A stretch of 9,212 nt of DNA, from assembly GCA_958428365.1 (NCBI GenBank), contig CAUAFT010000029.1, positions 1-9,212 of the forward strand, in the 5' to 3' direction. Shown here one piece after another: positions 7,476 through 9,212 of this stretch. The DNA is from an uncultured Lachnospiraceae bacterium. Its GTDB lineage: Bacteria; Bacillota; Clostridia; Lachnospirales; Lachnospiraceae. Position numbers and translations under genes: made by a program. Below the pieces are notes generated by a model, which was not told the origin of the DNA, searched no databases, and saw only the letters and a list, made by a program, of their open reading frames with translations. Each line of letters opens with the position of its first letter. Position 1 is the stretch's first letter.

Positions 7476-9116
7476 ATGATAAGTGCAAATAACATTACTC
7501 TGAGGCTTGGAAAAAAAGCCTTATTTGAAGATGTCAATATTAAATTCACCGAGGGAAACTGCTATGGATTGATCGGAGCCAATGGAGCCGGAAAATCCAC
7601 CTTCTTAAAAATTTTATCGGGACAGTTAGAAGCCACCAACGGCGACATTGTCATCACTCCGGGACAGCGCCTGAGCTTCTTACAGCAGGATCACTTCAAA
7701 TATGACGAATTTACGGTTTTGGACACGGTCATCATGGGAAACAAACGTCTCTATGATATCATGAAGGAAAAAGACGCGATCTACGCCAAGGAAGATTTTT
7801 CCGACGAGGACGGCATCAAAGCCAGCGAGCTGGAAGCGGAATTTGCCGAGATGGACGGCTGGAATGCGGAGTCTGATGCCGCTATGCTCTTAAACGGACT
7901 TGGTATTCCTACTGAGAACCACTATTCCGTCATGTCAGAGCTGCCGGGCGCCATGAAGGTGAAGGTACTCCTCGCCCAGGCTCTTTTTGGAAATCCGGAT
8001 ATTCTGCTTTTGGACGAACCAACCAACCATTTGGATCTGGACGCCATCGCATGGCTGGAGGAGTTCCTGATCAACTTCGACAATACGGTCATCGTGGTCT
8101 CCCATGACCGCTACTTCCTGAACAAGGTCTGTACCCACACCGCCGACATCGACTATGGCAAGATCCAGCTCTACGCCGGCAACTATGATTTCTGGTACGA
8201 GTCCAGCCAGCTTTTGATGAAACAGATGAAGGAAGCCAACAAGAAAAAGGAAGAAAAGATCAAGGAATTGCAGGAGTTCATCTCCCGTTTCTCCGCCAAC
8301 GCTTCCAAGTCCAAACAGGCGACCTCCCGTAAAAAAGCGCTGGAAAAGATTCAGTTGGACGAGATCAAGCCATCCAGCCGAAAATATCCTTATATCGACT
8401 TCCGGCCGGAACGTGAGATTGGAAACGAAGTCCTGTCCGTAGAGGGTATCAGCAAGACCATCGACGGCGTTAAGGTCTTAGACAACATCTCTTTCATTGT
8501 GGGACACGACGACAAGATCGCCTTCGTAGGCGGAAACGAATTAGCCAAGACCGTTTTATTCAAGATCCTAACCGGAGAGATGGAACCGGACGAGGGAACC
8601 TACAAATGGGGCGTTACCACCTCCCAGTCTTATTTTCCGAAGGATAACACGGAAATCTTTGACACAGATCTGACCATCGTGGACTGGCTGACCCAGTTCT
8701 CCGAGATCAAGGACGCAACCTATGTCCGGGGATTCCTTGGAAGAATGCTCTTTGCCGGAGACGACGGCATGAAGAAGATGAAGGTTCTCTCAGGAGGAGA
8801 AAAGGTCCGCGTCCTGCTCTCCCGCATGATGATCGAGGCCTCCAACGTTCTGATCCTGGATGAGCCGACAGACCATCTGGATATGGAATCCATCACGGCA
8901 TTGAACAACGGTCTGATAAAATTCCAGGGAGTTCTGCTCTTTGCCTCCAGGGATCACCAGATCGTCCAGACCACGGCAAACCGTATTATGGAGATCCTGC
9001 CAAACGGAACCATGATCGATAAGATCACCACCTACGACGAATACCTCGAAAGCGACGAGATGGCGAGAAAACGTCAGGTCTACTCCATGTCTGCGGACGA
9101 TGAAAATGATAACTAG
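7476..9116 (+). CDS. ABC-F family ATPase, YbiT/YkpA-like
   Basis: ABC-F proteins are soluble twin-ATPase proteins without membrane segments; members studied bind the ribosome at or near the E site and affect translation, and some confer antibiotic resistance. The 546 residues match the YbiT/YkpA length (530-540). ATPase domain 1 has Walker A GANGAGKST (34-42), Walker B DILLLDE (175-181) and H-switch SHD (209-211). Its signature is MSELPGAMK instead of LSGGQ, close to MSEVAPGWK of E. coli YbiT, so this is a subfamily trait. The charged linker (about 244-305) contains SRFSANASKSKQATSR, shared nearly word for word with YbiT. Domain 2 has signature LSGGE (438-442) and Walker B LILDEPTDHLD, but its Walker A reads GGNELAKT (352-359) and its H-switch SRDH (491-494), so its ATP hydrolysis may be impaired. 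The start ATG has AAAGG 9 bases upstream. Subfamily and promoter argue for a housekeeping rather than resistance role; this is inference. Confidence 0.93.
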   Translation: MISANNITLRLGKKALFEDVNIKFTEGNCYGLIGANGAGKSTFLKILSGQLEATNGDIVITPGQRLSFLQQDHFKYDEFTVLDTVIMGNKRLYDIMKEKDAIYAKEDFSDEDGIKASELEAEFAEMDGWNAESDAAMLLNGLGIPTENHYSVMSELPGAMKVKVLLAQALFGNPDILLLDEPTNHLDLDAIAWLEEFLINFDNTVIVVSHDRYFLNKVCTHTADIDYGKIQLYAGNYDFWYESSQLLMKQMKEANKKKEEKIKELQEFISRFSANASKSKQATSRKKALEKIQLDEIKPSSRKYPYIDFRPEREIGNEVLSVEGISKTIDGVKVLDNISFIVGHDDKIAFVGGNELAKTVLFKILTGEMEPDEGTYKWGVTTSQSYFPKDNTEIFDTDLTIVDWLTQFSEIKDATYVRGFLGRMLFAGDDGMKKMKVLSGGEKVRVLLSRMMIEASNVLILDEPTDHLDMESITALNNGLIKFQGVLLFASRDHQIVQTTANRIMEILPNGTMIDKITTYDEYLESDEMARKRQVYSMSADDENDN

Positions 9117-9127
9117 GTAGTATACTC

Positions 9128-9162
9128 AAAAAGGACATCCCAATCTCAGGGATGTCCTTTTT
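9128..9162 (+). terminator. Intrinsic terminator of the ABC-F gene
   Basis: A 14-base-pair perfect stem (9128-9141 with 9149-9162, core GGACATCCC / GGGATGTCC) with a 7-base loop ends in TTTTT. It begins 12 bases after the stop codon. The A-run on the left arm makes the hairpin symmetrical, so it could also stop transcription arriving from the right. Confidence 0.93.
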
Positions 9163-9164
9163 CA

Positions 9165-9212
9165 GTTTGCGCGCCATGGGCGCGCTCTAACGGGTGAAAG
9201 TCCCGAACATGC
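9165..9212 (+). mobile_element. Group IIC intron, 5' end of domain I, cut by window edge
   Basis: Group II introns are self-splicing ribozymes that move with the help of an encoded reverse transcriptase. The window's last bases contain a 7-base-pair stem GCGCGCC-ATG-GGCGCGC, then TCTAACGGGTGAAAGTCCCGAAC. This closely follows the start of the Oceanobacillus iheyensis group IIC intron, which as I recall opens GTGTGCCC, then CATGGGTGCAGTCTA and GGGTGAGAGTCCCGAAC. The boundary is set at 9165 because GTTTG there resembles the GTGYG intron start; it could be off by a few bases. Its place two bases after the T-run of the ABC-F terminator is typical: class C introns insert behind terminator hairpins in the same orientation. 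The reverse transcriptase and domains II-VI would lie to the right, so completeness is unknown. Confidence 0.8.

Noticed and set aside
7476..9116. ABC-F protein as an antibiotic resistance determinant
   Set aside because: The linker and signature match the YbiT/YkpA housekeeping type, and the leader is too short for the attenuators typical of inducible resistance genes.
1..9212. A new multi-gene system, CRISPR array or phage/defence cluster
   Set aside because: The complete genes belong to known families with separate promoters and terminators, and no repeated arrays or clusters of unknown small genes are visible. The only mobile DNA seen is the intron edge at 9165-9212.

Overview
The window looks like chromosomal DNA from a spore-forming anaerobic Firmicute, most likely a gut Lachnospiraceae (Clostridium cluster XIVa) relative. 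The reasons are a spore protease gene (gpr), a single-chain pyruvate:ferredoxin oxidoreductase of clostridial type, strong AGGAGG-like ribosome binding sites, and the style of the proteins. The family assignment is inference from protein character, not from a database search.

Layout from left to right. Positions 1-290 (minus) hold the first 96 codons of gpr, cut by the window edge, with a very good forespore sigma-G type promoter at 344-372. Positions 440-3976 (minus) hold the complete pyruvate:ferredoxin oxidoreductase, closed by an intrinsic terminator (378-412). Upstream of it lie a sigma-A type promoter (4100-4128) and, just downstream of that promoter, an imperfect palindrome resembling the operator of the NADH-sensing repressor Rex (4075-4092). 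Positions 4151-7321 (minus) hold a large cytoplasmic cyclic-di-GMP protein with the order PAS-PAS-GGDEF-GAF-degenerate GGDEF-EAL. A compact divergent promoter region (7322-7475) separates it from an ABC-F ATPase of the YbiT/YkpA subfamily (7476-9116, plus), which ends in a strong terminator (9128-9162). The final ~48 bases match the 5' end of a group IIC intron, placed directly behind that terminator as is typical for this class.

The genes do not form one pathway or operon. Each complete gene has its own candidate promoter and terminator, and the mix is central energy metabolism, second-messenger signalling, translation and sporulation. No stretch over 300 bases lacks a gene; the three gaps between genes (149, 174 and 154 bases) are occupied by the regulatory signals listed. 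I see no tRNA, rRNA, CRISPR array or defence cluster. I do not see a previously undescribed multi-gene system. The points most worth a second look are the Rex-like operator, the sigma-G promoter, the intron boundary, the GGDEF/EAL domain order, and the altered second ATPase site of the ABC-F protein.
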